NCBI GenBank assembly: GCA_038323575.1
Contig: JBBQHB010000003.1
Coordinates: 1 to 64,000, forward strand
Reading direction: 5' to 3'
DNA: 64,000 nucleotides
From: CAINVV01 sp038323575
GTDB taxonomy: Bacteria; Bacteroidota; Bacteroidia; Bacteroidales; Prolixibacteraceae
Both the position numbers and the translations under genes were made by a program. Of the stretch, positions 33,308 through 42,577 are shown one piece after another. The notes under the pieces were generated by a model. The model was not told the origin of the DNA. It worked only from the letters and a program-made list of their open reading frames with translations, and ran no database searches. Numbering within the stretch: position 1 is the stretch's first letter; every line of letters starts with the position of its first letter.

Positions 33308-36191
33308 GCGACTGTTTCCCGCAAATGGATGTGAAATTACAGTACTGGCAGTGCTCTTCCACAGCAGTTTGCGAAAATGGGAGATTCGGATTAAAAATCT
33401 CTTCCAGCAAAGTTGTCAGCATGGGTTCGAACTGATTCTTCAGTTCAGAATAATTTACCTCCTTGTTGCCTCCCTCTTTGATGCTAAGCCTGATGGTCTT
33501 CTCATTGAAAATATTTCTCAATGAATAAACTGATGGATATATTCCGCCTGAATCCGGATGCATTTTATCCCAGATAAATCCGTAAACCATTGTTTGGAAG
33601 GCGGCTTTGTTCCTTTTTTTAGCTTCACCGTCAAATAATTCCGCCACATTGCCGAAAACAAGTTCGGCGGCACCGGTTTTGTAGTCAATAATCTCGGTAG
33701 AGCCTGATACATAATCGATCCGGTCGATGGTACCGCCTATGCGAACAGCCCTTGTCCCGTTAAAAATGCCCAAAGTCGCATCAACTTTCTGCTCCAGTCC
33801 CTTCAGTATAAACGGGGTTCTTTGCAAATCGACCCTTATGGTCTGAATCACCATTTTCCGGATCACCTCAAATACAAGAATATTCCTGCCTGTCAGCGAA
33901 AGCTCCCTGATGTTTCCGTCAGATTTGAAAAAAAGCAGACTGAAAGCCTTTTTTAATTCCTCCTCTATCTTTCGGTCATTCAACAGGAGCGATTTCAAGG
34001 CCGCTTCATCAATGGTTTTATCCAAAAATGGCTGGTACAATTTCTCCATCACTTCATGAAAAAGCGTTCCGAACATCCTTGCATCCACCTCTTCCGAGAC
34101 CTCTTCCTCTTCTTCAAAACGTGCAATATATTTAAAGTAATAACTCAGGGGGCATTGCAAATACTGGTCGAGCGCAGTCGGAGAGATTCTTCTGCCCTCT
34201 TCCAGGACACTGTTTAAAATGGCAAGCACTTTGCCTTTCTTTTCTACCGTAACCGGATGATAAGGAACCGGATCAATCCTGTTTTCAATCCCCGTTTCAG
34301 TAAGCTGAAAAGGAGATTCCAGCTGCAGTTGGTACAGAAAACGGCTTTTTTCTCCGGTCTTAAGCCCGTTGCTGCCCGAATTGTAGACAAAGGTTACTTT
34401 GTCGGCACGCTGCAGCAACCGGTAGAAATAGTAGGCATACATGGCGTTCTGTTCTTCAAGGGTCGGTAAACCGACCCCTCTGCGAAGATGGTAAGGAATG
34501 AAGGATCCGGACATATTCGCCTTTGGCATAATCCCCTCATTTACAGACAATAAGATAATATTTTTAAAATCAAGGGTGCGGGTTTCCAGAATTCCCATCA
34601 CCTGAAGACCTGCAAGCGGTTCACCTTCAAAAGAGACACTGAGGGCATTGAGGTATTGGATCAAAAGTTTAAAAAATGTTTCTTTCGACAGGTAATCTCT
34701 GGAACCCATGATGGCTGCTCCTTCCGTAAAAAGCGTATTGTTTAGCTTATTGACGGAAAGATAGACCTGGTAAAGGTATTCCTGGTAATTTACTGCGTTA
34801 TTTCTGCTGCCGTTTTTTTCCCAATAGAGGAAAAGATCGTATAGAATCAACAGGAAATAATCGGGAAGTTCAGCTACGGAATCAGGACAGACAAAAATCT
34901 TGCGGAAAAAATCGTTTGTACACAATTCAACTTCGGATACAAAAAGGAGATTATTTAGCACAATTTGATCAACAATAAACTTACATTCAATTGGATACAT
35001 CGTTTGAATGAACTGATTATTGAGAATATCCGTTACACTTTTGTAGTGAAAATACCGGAATTGTCCTTCCGTTTTGTTTTTTTTCTGCAGTGAAACAAGG
35101 TGGATCATCAGACTAAAAAGGGGTGTTTGTTTGAGGGGGAGCCCCATCGTAACGTTTACCCTGTCAATACCTTCTGGAAGAGCAGAAAGGAAGGGCAAAA
35201 GAAGTTCTTCATCACAAAGTACGACAGCGGTATCATCAAAATCAGCAACATTAAAGTCAGGTTTAGAAATCTCCCTGGCAGCAATTTGCGCCTGTCCCAT
35301 TTGAGAGGGAGTATGGAATACCTGCAGTTGCTTTGGTTGATTCAGCCAGTCTGTCCGGAATGGTTGATTTACCTGCGGAAACAATTCCAGGTTTTCGCGC
35401 ATGAACAGACCTGCTTCCTGGTTCAGGTCTTTCAGGTAATATTCGTCATAATCCCAGTAAAAGCTTATAATCCCTTTCACCTGCAACGATTGGAAAAGCC
35501 TCTTTTCGCAGCCGTTCAGGGCATTGAATCCCGCCACAACAAATTTCCTTTCAGTTAAATAGACCGAGGACAAGCATTCTGTATTTTCAACTGCATCCCG
35601 GAAAAGCATCCCCTCGTAGGCGATCTTTCCGGCAAAAAGTTCATCCTTCAATTTCTGGTAAATCGGATAGAGAACCTGCCAAAGGCGGGCAAACTCTTTC
35701 TGGTCGTGTTTCTGCTCACCATTGGTCAGGCTTTTCCAGAAATGCCTGATCTCCTCTTTCCGCTCTTCGTTCCAGTCGTTGAAATGTTCGTCGATCTCCT
35801 TCAGGTCGGTAATGTTTGTGAACAATAATTCCGCATCAACCAGATACTTATCTACCTGATCAAAATCATGCAGCAGCATTTCACCCCATAGGTAGAAATC
35901 ATCGAATGTTTCTTTGGATCCGCTTAATTCCCTGTAAATTTTGAAAAGGCGAAAAATAAGTTGGAGCTGGTCTTCTTTTTGAAGGGGAGAGATATTGGAA
36001 AAAAGCTCCTGAATAGTGATGATCTCAGGCGAAAATATCGGCCCGGTGATAATCCTGTTAAGGTATTCCGTAAAAAAGAGTCCGGCACGACGGTTGGGAA
36101 AAACAATTGTTATGTCTGCAATTTGCTGTCCGTGAAGTCTATACAGTGATTCTGCTATCTGTTTTAAAAAGCATTCGTGAGATTGTTCCAT
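33294..36191 (-). CDS. AddB-like PD-(D/E)XK nuclease/helicase-fold protein
   Basis: A 965-residue protein resembling the AddB subunit of AddAB-type recombination nucleases. The N-terminal two thirds has a degenerate UvrD-like helicase layout (ITIVFPNRRAGLFFTEYL; ILETRTLDFKNIILLSVNEG) with no obvious Walker A. The C-terminal RecB-type nuclease (about 680-965) starts ISPTALDQYLQCPLSYYF and has GGTIDRIDYVSGSTEIIDYKTG as the catalytic D...D-x-K. A closing C-x2-C-x5-C (HCQYCNFTSICGK) plus the earlier Cys suggests the AddB iron-sulphur staple. No AddA-like partner is in the window. The gene overlaps trmD by 14 bp and diverges from sucA. Confidence 0.78.
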   Translation of the reverse strand: MEQSHECFLKQIAESLYRLHGQQIADITIVFPNRRAGLFFTEYLNRIITGPIFSPEIITIQELFSNISPLQKEDQLQLIFRLFKIYRELSGSKETFDDFYLWGEMLLHDFDQVDKYLVDAELLFTNITDLKEIDEHFNDWNEERKEEIRHFWKSLTNGEQKHDQKEFARLWQVLYPIYQKLKDELFAGKIAYEGMLFRDAVENTECLSSVYLTERKFVVAGFNALNGCEKRLFQSLQVKGIISFYWDYDEYYLKDLNQEAGLFMRENLELFPQVNQPFRTDWLNQPKQLQVFHTPSQMGQAQIAAREISKPDFNVADFDDTAVVLCDEELLLPFLSALPEGIDRVNVTMGLPLKQTPLFSLMIHLVSLQKKNKTEGQFRYFHYKSVTDILNNQFIQTMYPIECKFIVDQIVLNNLLFVSEVELCTNDFFRKIFVCPDSVAELPDYFLLILYDLFLYWEKNGSRNNAVNYQEYLYQVYLSVNKLNNTLFTEGAAIMGSRDYLSKETFFKLLIQYLNALSVSFEGEPLAGLQVMGILETRTLDFKNIILLSVNEGIMPKANMSGSFIPYHLRRGVGLPTLEEQNAMYAYYFYRLLQRADKVTFVYNSGSNGLKTGEKSRFLYQLQLESPFQLTETGIENRIDPVPYHPVTVEKKGKVLAILNSVLEEGRRISPTALDQYLQCPLSYYFKYIARFEEEEEVSEEVDARMFGTLFHEVMEKLYQPFLDKTIDEAALKSLLLNDRKIEEELKKAFSLLFFKSDGNIRELSLTGRNILVFEVIRKMVIQTIRVDLQRTPFILKGLEQKVDATLGIFNGTRAVRIGGTIDRIDYVSGSTEIIDYKTGAAELVFGNVAELFDGEAKKRNKAAFQTMVYGFIWDKMHPDSGGIYPSVYSLRNIFNEKTIRLSIKEGGNKEVNYSELKNQFEPMLTTLLEEIFNPNLPFSQTAVEEHCQYCNFTSICGKQSLSRD

Positions 36192-38438
36192 AGGTTTGTG
36201 CTACAGTACCTCCCGTTAGGAGGAAGTATTTATTTTTTAAAATTGCTCAATTTTTCCGAGATTTTACCGATGTTTGATTACATTTGGTACTAAACATATT
36301 TCCGATACAAACGTAATATGGAACATTAATATTTATGTATGGATAAATTTTCCCTAGTTGGCAATCAGGAGATCAGTGCTGTTGAAGATATGTATAAGAA
36401 TTACCTGGAAGATCCGGGAAGCATTGAACAGAGTTGGCGTAATTTTTTTGAAGGTTTCGAATTAGCCAGAAAATCTTACCAGGATACGGTAGTATCAGCA
36501 GCCGATGAGAACAGGATACAGAAAGAGTTTAAAATTCTCAACCTGATCAACGGATACCGGTTGCGGGGTCATCTCTTTACACGGACAAATCCGGTCAGGA
36601 AAAGAAGGACCTACTCACCTACCCTCGATTACCAAAATTTCGGGTTGGAAGAAACCGATCTGAATACCGTATTTCATGCCGGGAAAGAGATAGGGATAGG
36701 TAATGTGACTTTAAAAGAGATCATTTCTCATCTGGAAGCTACTTACTGTGAATCTGTTGGTGCCGAATTTCTGTATATGCGGCAACCGGAACTGGTCGAC
36801 TGGCTTAGAATCAGGATGGAAAGATCCAAAAACAGCGAATTTTTTACTCCTGAACAGCAAAGACATATATTTTACCACCTCAATATCGCCGTCAGTTTTG
36901 AGAGTTTTATCCACAGGAAATTTGTAGGCGCCAAACGATTTTCACTGGAGGGTACCGAAGCGCTTATCCCGGCCCTGGATGCACTCATCATTCACGGTGC
37001 CAGTCTGGGTATTGAAGAGTTCGTGGTAGGTATGGCACACAGAGGTCGGTTGAATGTTTTGGCCAATATCCTTGAGAAACCGTACAAAAATATATTCAAA
37101 GAGTTCTATGCCACTGAATATGAAGCAGGTATTTCTCTCGGAGATGTAAAATACCATCTGGGTTTTGAAAATATTGTCACCACCGACAACGGCGAAAAGG
37201 TCAAACTCAGCCTGATCCCCAACCCTTCGCACCTCGAAACGGTAGGCGCCCTTGCCGAGGGAATGGTTCGTGCCAGGATAGATCACCATTACAACGAAGA
37301 TTTCAGAAAGATCGTACCGATTATTATCCATGGTGATGCAGCCATTGCCGGACAGGGAATTGTATACGAAGTTGTTCAAATGGCGCTACTGCCCGGTTAT
37401 AAAACAGGCGGAACACTGCATATCGTAGTCAACAATCAGGTTGGGTTCACAACCGATTATCTTGAAGCCCGTTCGAGTACCTATTGTACCGACGTTGCCA
37501 AGGTAACCCGTGCCCCTGTCTTTCATGTAAACGGGGATGACGTTGAAGCATTGATTTTCACGGTCAAGCTTGCGCTCGAATTCAGGCAGCATTTTCAGTC
37601 TGATGTATTTATTGATATTCTCTCCTACCGTAAATACGGTCACAACGAAGGAGATGAGCCACGGTTTACGCAGCCGCTTCTGTATAAAATCATTGCCAGG
37701 CATCCGAATCCCCGGGATATCTATGCAGGTAAACTAATAGAATCCGGAGTAATGACTCAGGCTGATGTCGACCGGGAGATTGTCCTGTTTGATGCCGAAC
37801 TGGAAGAAAACTATGAAGCAAGCAAGGAAATCGATAAACTCAACATCAAAAACTTCCTGGTTAACGAGTACAAAGCTTTCCGCTTTCCCGACCCCAAAGA
37901 GCTATATGAGGTTCCAACGGCTATTTCAGAAATTAAATTGTTCGACCTTGCCCAAAAGTTAAACCATCTGCCCAACGATAAGAAATTTTTCAGCAAGATT
38001 GTCAAGTTGATGGAAGACCGCAACCAGATGATCGCCGCCAACAAGATCGATTGGGCTTTGGGAGAATTACTTGCCTATGCCTCCTTGCTTGATGAAGGGA
38101 TTCCTGTCCGTTTAAGCGGCCAGGATGCCCAGCGCGGCACTTTTTCACACCGGCACTCAGCCCTTGTTTTGGAGGATACCGGAGAAAAGTATTTCCCGCT
38201 TCAGCATATTTCTCCCGGACAGGCCTCTTTCGCTGTACACAATTCACCATTGAATGAATACGGAGTGATGGGCTTCGAATATGGGTATTCAATGGCTTAT
38301 CCCCAGGGTCTGACCATTTGGGAAGGACAGTTTGGCGATTTTGCCAACGTGGCCCAGGTAATTTACGACCAATACATTTGCTCGGCCGGTGAGAAATGGG
38401 GCATCATGAACGGATTGGTCCTTTACCTGCCGCACGGG

Positions 38439-38441
38439 TAG
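38439..38441 (+). other. in-frame TAG at codon 701 of sucA
   Basis: The codon sits inside the conserved LPHG-x-EGQGPEHSSAR motif, where Tyr is usual. TAG is a normal stop elsewhere in this window (the restriction gene at 11810 and sucB at 40452), so general reassignment of TAG is unlikely. Confidence 0.85.
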
Positions 38442-38516
38442 GAAGGTCAGGGACCGGAACACTCCAGCGCCCGGATTGAAAGATATTTATCGCTTTGCAG
38501 CAACTACAACCTGCAT

Positions 38517-39053
38517 GTGGTCGTTCCGACTACTCCAGCCAATCTCTTTCACCTGATCAGAAGGCAAGTAATTGGTAATGTGCGTATTCCGTTGATTGTA
38601 TTTACACCGAAGAGTCTGCTTCGGCATCCAAAAGTTGTTTCTTCGTTGGACAAGCTAACCAAAGGAGGCTTCGAAAAACTAATCTTGGACAAAGAAGTTA
38701 AAGAAGGAAAAGCCGATGTAGTTGTTTTTACTTCCGGAAAGATCTATTTTGAACTGATAGAAAGAAGGGAAAAACTGGGTAAAATGAATGTAGCCATCCA
38801 CCGGGTGGAGCAGATATTCCCCTTCCCCTCCGAAGAAGTCCGTGAAATAAAATACCATAACTCTCAGTCCAAAAGATTTTTATGGGTTCAGGACGAGCCT
38901 GCCAACATGGGCGTATGGCCTTATTTGTTCAGAAAATACCCGGAATTGGGCCTCGAATTGGTAAGCCGTCCCGAAAGTGCCAGTCCTGCAGCAGGTTTGG
39001 TTGAAAAACACAAGAGAAGATTGGAACGGATTATGGTTGCGGTTTTTAATTAG
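38517..39053 (+). CDS. C-terminal fragment of 2-oxoglutarate dehydrogenase E1
   Basis: If translation restarted after the sucA stop codon, GTG 38517 is the first clear option, giving 178 residues from VVPTTPANLFHL to the E1 C-terminus. It lacks the TPP and substrate sites of the N-terminal part and starts within a conserved strand, so an independent functional product is unlikely. It is listed because gene callers will report it. It should be read as part of the interrupted sucA. Confidence 0.5.
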   Translation: MVVPTTPANLFHLIRRQVIGNVRIPLIVFTPKSLLRHPKVVSSLDKLTKGGFEKLILDKEVKEGKADVVVFTSGKIYFELIERREKLGKMNVAIHRVEQIFPFPSEEVREIKYHNSQSKRFLWVQDEPANMGVWPYLFRKYPELGLELVSRPESASPAAGLVEKHKRRLERIMVAVFN

Positions 39054-39165
39054 TGAACTAAAGTGAGCTAAAGTGACTAGAGTTATGGACTCCGGAATTT
39101 CGTTAGTGGCGTAAGTACTTTAGTCACTTTAGTTCACTTTAGTTCACTTTAGTCACTTTTAGTAC
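39054..39165. repeat. ACTTTAGTTC-type repeat and hairpin between sucA and sucB
   Basis: AACTAAAGTGAGCTAAAGTG-like sequence on the left and TCACTTTAGTTCACTTTAG-like sequence on the right form an imperfect inverted repeat with a period of about 9-10 bp. It lies inside what should be a sucAB operon, so it may attenuate sucB transcription or shape the message. Confidence 0.6.
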
Positions 39166-39194
39166 AAAAAGAAAATATACAAATTGCAAAAAAT

Positions 39195-40454
39195 ATGTTA
39201 GTAGAAATCAAAGTACCCTCCCCAGGAGAGTCCATTACGGAGGTTGAGATAGGCAAGTGGCTGGTTGAAAATGGTTCGATTGTCAGGAAAGACCAGGAAA
39301 TTGCTGAGGTTGAGTCTGACAAAGCCACACTTTCGCTCAGTGCTACCGCCTCCGGTCAGCTGGAGATTCTTGCCAATGAGGGTGATCGTGTTGCTGTAGG
39401 CAGCGTTGCCTGTACCATTGACACGGAAAAGAGCCCGTCGCCAACCGAAGAAGCGGCGCCGGCTCCGGTACCAATCCGGAAGGATCCGGCAGAAAAGGCT
39501 AAAACAGAGAAAGATAGCCCGAAAGTTTCAGTTCAGCAAGCTGCAGCCACTGTTGTTGTAGCTGAAAAAATACTGAAAATGACTCCTACTGCCAAGGCCG
39601 TGATGGAACAGGCCAATCTTTCGGTTGAGGAGGTGCTCGAAGGTATCCGGAGATTGACCAGAAAAGACATGGAACAGATAGTCGGAGCCTATACCAACCC
39701 TGTCGTTCAACCGGACGAAGCAAGCCGTGCCGCAGAAAGGGTCGCAATGACCCCTTTGAGGCGCAAACTTAGTCAGCGGTTGGTGGCTGTCAAGAACGAA
39801 ACGGCCATGCTGACTACCTTCAATGAAGTGGATATGAGCAAAGTGATGGAACTGCGGAGCAGGTACCAGAAAGCTTTTACGGAAAAGCACGGATTCAGGC
39901 TGGGATTCAACGCTTTCTTTGCGAAGGCGGTTAGCCTTGCACTTTCACAATACACTTCGGTTAACTCGATGATAGACGGTGAAGAGATTATTACGCCGAA
40001 TTACCATGATATCGGCATAGCAGTTTCAAGTCCGAAAGGCCTGATGGTACCTATCATCCGTAATGTCGAAACAATGAGTGTGGCACAGATTGAAGGTGCC
40101 ATCAAATATCTGGCAGAAAAAGCGAGGGATAAACGCCTGACAGTTCAGGAAATGACTGGAGGCACGTTTACCCTCACCAACGGAGGTGTTTTCGGATCTA
40201 TGATGTCCACTCCAATTATTAATCCGCCTCAGAGTGCCATACTGGGATTGCATGCCATCAAAGACCGTCCGGTAGCAATCGACGGCAAAGTTGAGATCCG
40301 GCCAATGATGTATGTAGCGCTTTCTTATGACCACCGGATCATTGACGGCAAAGATTCAGTCGGATTCCTGGTAAGGGTAAAGGAAATGGTTGAAAATCCA
40401 ACTAAATTGCTGTTTAACGGGAAAGATGCGGAGGAGATGTTGCTGGGATTATAG
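39195..40454 (+). CDS. sucB: dihydrolipoamide succinyltransferase (2-oxoglutarate dehydrogenase E2)
   Basis: A 419-residue E2 subunit. The N-terminal lipoyl domain (1-76) carries the lipoylated lysine in EVESDKATLSL. A P/A/E-rich linker is followed by a peripheral subunit-binding domain (about 130-165, KMTPTAKAVMEQANLSVEEV) and the acyltransferase catalytic domain (about 185-419) with GTFTLTNGGVFGSMMSTPI and the active-site YDHRIIDGKD. It transfers the succinyl group to CoA. It follows sucA by 141 bp of repeat-bearing DNA and would lose its E1 partner if the sucA stop codon is real and no other E1 exists. Confidence 0.94.
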   Translation: MLVEIKVPSPGESITEVEIGKWLVENGSIVRKDQEIAEVESDKATLSLSATASGQLEILANEGDRVAVGSVACTIDTEKSPSPTEEAAPAPVPIRKDPAEKAKTEKDSPKVSVQQAAATVVVAEKILKMTPTAKAVMEQANLSVEEVLEGIRRLTRKDMEQIVGAYTNPVVQPDEASRAAERVAMTPLRRKLSQRLVAVKNETAMLTTFNEVDMSKVMELRSRYQKAFTEKHGFRLGFNAFFAKAVSLALSQYTSVNSMIDGEEIITPNYHDIGIAVSSPKGLMVPIIRNVETMSVAQIEGAIKYLAEKARDKRLTVQEMTGGTFTLTNGGVFGSMMSTPIINPPQSAILGLHAIKDRPVAIDGKVEIRPMMYVALSYDHRIIDGKDSVGFLVRVKEMVENPTKLLFNGKDAEEMLLGL

Positions 40455-40526
40455 TGATTCGTTACTAAAGGAGATAAATTGCAAGTGCTGAATATTTATA
40501 AAAAGACTACAATTAACTGACTTCAC

Positions 40527-40913
40527 ATGAAAACAATCTTTACAACCCAAAAGCGAAAACTATTGAGACGAGTTTATGGAGCATTAAGTCTGACCACTGC
40601 CCTTTTCGTTTTTCAGGCATGTTACGGTACAAATAAAGATTTTGGAGCCGATGTTCGTATAGAAGGATTTGTGAAGGCAAAAACAACCAATCTGCCGATT
40701 GCAGGAATAAAAGTTTCAATAGATAAACAACCACAATATGAATACACTGATAACACGGGCAAATTTAGTATATATGCGTCGCAATCAGTGGAATACAAAT
40801 TGAGATTTGAAGATATAGATTTTACCTCAAATGGTTCATTTGCTGCTAAAGATACTGTGATTAAAGTGGTTGATCATGCTGCATTCCTTTACATTAGTTT
40901 AGATGCTAAATAA
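40527..40913 (+). CDS. radical SAM-associated small lipoprotein
   Basis: A 128-residue lipoprotein with signal LTTALFVFQAC (Cys32, then YGT). The mature part resembles a carboxypeptidase-regulatory/Ig-like fold: RIEGFVKAKTTNLPIAGIKVSID and YTDNTGKFSIYASQ. It overlaps the radical SAM gene by 11 bp. Lipoprotein plus rSAM/SPASM enzyme is a recurring Bacteroidota pair (the TIGR04134/TIGR04133 families, as I recall them). The pairing suggests the lipoprotein is the substrate or partner of the enzyme, but what is modified is not known. Base composition is more AT-rich than the sucB side. Confidence 0.75.
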   Translation: MKTIFTTQKRKLLRRVYGALSLTTALFVFQACYGTNKDFGADVRIEGFVKAKTTNLPIAGIKVSIDKQPQYEYTDNTGKFSIYASQSVEYKLRFEDIDFTSNGSFAAKDTVIKVVDHAAFLYISLDAK

Positions 40914-41985
40914 GGTTTTCCAATATTTTCACAATCGTTTCAAGGATAATGAAGCCCATATTCATGAGTTAAGTTATTTATTTTGGGAGTGCACCCAACG
41001 GTGTAACCTTACATGTTTGCATTGTGGTTCGGATTGTATTTCAAAATCAACTATTAAGGATATGCCTTTTGAGGATTTCCTTCAAGCTATAATACCACTG
41101 AAAAAATCATTCAAACCGGATTCGATAACGGTTGTCATTACTGGTGGAGAACCTTTGCTAAGAGAAGATCTGCCCTCCTTCGGAAGGGTTTTGCGTGAAC
41201 ATGGATTTCGTTGGGGAATTGTAACGAACGGATTTGCTTACAATGCGGACATTCACCGTAGATTGCTTTCATCGGGAATGGGGGCCATTACCTTAAGTCT
41301 GGATGGTTTTGAAGAGTCCCACAATTGGTTGCGGGGAAATAAAAACAGTTACTACAAGGCCGTACAAGCGCTGGATTTGATCGTCTCATCAGATCGATTG
41401 TATTATGACATAGTAACTTGTGTCAACGCTATTAACATTCACGAACTTCCCCGATTTAAAGATTTTTTAATATCGAAGAAAGTTAAAACATGGCGATTGT
41501 TCACCATCGCTCCAATTGGCCGGGCCACCAATAATAAGGATTTACAATTGACTGGTCAACAATTGAAACTACTCATGGATTTTATCTCAGATTCTCGCCT
41601 GGATAAAAGAATGGATGTAAAATTTAGTTGTGAGGCCTTTGTAGGTAGGTATGAAAAGAAAGTCAGGGATGCTTATTTCTTTTGTCGCGCAGGTATCAAT
41701 ATAGCCTCTGTCCTGATCGATGGTTCAATTTCAGCTTGTCCTAATATTAATCGTCATTTTGTACAGGGGAATATCTATAATGACAGATTCATGGATGTTT
41801 GGGACAACCGATTTCAGCCAATGCGTAACCGGAACTGGACAAAAACGGGAATTTGTCTGAATTGTCATGATTATAAAAATTGCAAAGGAGGAGCAATTCA
41901 CTTATGGGATGAAAAACAAGATTGTATACTGACGTGTATAAATAGGGAATTAACTGCTGACAATAATATTTCTATTGCTAATTAA
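40903..41985 (+). CDS. radical SAM/SPASM enzyme of the rSAM/lipoprotein system
   Basis: A 360-residue radical SAM protein. The [4Fe-4S] motif C34-x3-C38-x2-C41 lies in CNLTCLHCGSDC and the SAM-binding GGEP in VVITGGEPLLRED. The C-terminal SPASM region has cysteines for auxiliary clusters: FFCRAGINIASVLIDGSISACPN, GICLNCHDYKNCKGG and DCILTC. SPASM enzymes usually modify peptides or proteins. It starts inside the end of the lipoprotein gene, which is its likely partner. The pair seems to be a self-contained unit with lower GC than its surroundings, which may indicate transfer. Confidence 0.82.
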   Translation: MLNKVFQYFHNRFKDNEAHIHELSYLFWECTQRCNLTCLHCGSDCISKSTIKDMPFEDFLQAIIPLKKSFKPDSITVVITGGEPLLREDLPSFGRVLREHGFRWGIVTNGFAYNADIHRRLLSSGMGAITLSLDGFEESHNWLRGNKNSYYKAVQALDLIVSSDRLYYDIVTCVNAINIHELPRFKDFLISKKVKTWRLFTIAPIGRATNNKDLQLTGQQLKLLMDFISDSRLDKRMDVKFSCEAFVGRYEKKVRDAYFFCRAGINIASVLIDGSISACPNINRHFVQGNIYNDRFMDVWDNRFQPMRNRNWTKTGICLNCHDYKNCKGGAIHLWDEKQDCILTCINRELTADNNISIAN

Positions 41986-42041
41986 AATTGAGACAAGGGA
42001 GCGTAACATTGAACCTCGTCATAGATTTTTTATCTCCTCTT

Positions 42042-42470
42042 TTATATCTTTTCTTCCGTGGTACTCTTCTCTTCAGTTGGCAGATCCTCTTCAAAATAAA
42101 GCAATCCTTTCTCCTGCAGGAGGTTATACCAGGTAAGTACCTTTTTGATATCAGAAACATAGACCCGCTCTTTGTCGAAGTCGGGCAATACCTTTTCAAA
42201 ATATTTCTTCAGTTCTTCCGGTTTGGCGCTCGCTTGAACTGCCGGTCCCCCGTTTTCCAAATCGGAAATCTTTCTGAAAACCTGTTTCAGCGGGAAATCT
42301 TCGTGTATGGTATAGATGGCGATGTCTTCCAGGGTGCTCATTTTTGCACTCGCGAACACGGTTTGTTTTTTACCGGTCAGCAGCGATTCAACAATCACAC
42401 CGTTTTTCCCTTCAGACAACACTTTAAATAATCCCGGTTGCCCGGATATAGCCAAGATTCCTTTTAACAT
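42042..42470 (-). CDS. DUF5606-like protein
   Basis: A 142-residue cytosolic protein that resembles the Bacteroidota family DUF5606. It begins MLKGILAISGQPGLFKVLSEG, has MSTLEDIAIYTI and a helical section KPEELKKYFEKVLPDFDKERVYVSDIKKVLTWYNLL, and ends in an acidic tail. No catalytic motif was seen and the function is unknown. It diverges from the HAD phosphatase gene and converges on the rSAM gene. Confidence 0.72.
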   Translation of the reverse strand: MLKGILAISGQPGLFKVLSEGKNGVIVESLLTGKKQTVFASAKMSTLEDIAIYTIHEDFPLKQVFRKISDLENGGPAVQASAKPEELKKYFEKVLPDFDKERVYVSDIKKVLTWYNLLQEKGLLYFEEDLPTEEKSTTEEKI

Positions 42471-42577
42471 AAGACGAAATTTTTAAACTATGCAAAAATA
42501 GAAAGAATTTTTTAATCTACCGTTGATACTCCAATCCAAAACTTTGCCGACCTTTGCACAAATTGAATTTGACAGGA

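Larger units (their letters stand above)
36339..39053 (+). pseudogene. sucA: 2-oxoglutarate dehydrogenase E1 component, interrupted by an in-frame TAG
   Basis: The E1 subunit of the 2-oxoglutarate dehydrogenase complex (TPP-dependent decarboxylation in the TCA cycle). The open part is 700 residues to TAG 38439-38441, where the family has LPHG-Tyr-EGQGPEHSSARIER. Translation resumes in the same frame with no indel, and the remaining 204 codons match E1 (EGQGPEHSSARIERYLSL, VVPTTPANLFHLIRRQV, IFPFPSEEV, WVQDEPANMGVW). Read through, it would be about 905 codons, normal for this family. The N-terminal part is intact: HRGRLNVLANI, HGDAAIAGQGIVYEVVQM, IVVNNQVGFTTD. One base change from TAT or TAC explains the stop. 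It could be a true nonsense mutation, a sequencing error or, less likely, readthrough. sucB follows. Confidence 0.85.

Noticed and set aside
38439..38441. Reassignment of TAG to a sense codon
   Set aside because: TAG ends other intact genes in the window (restriction gene, sucB), so a general recoding is not supported.
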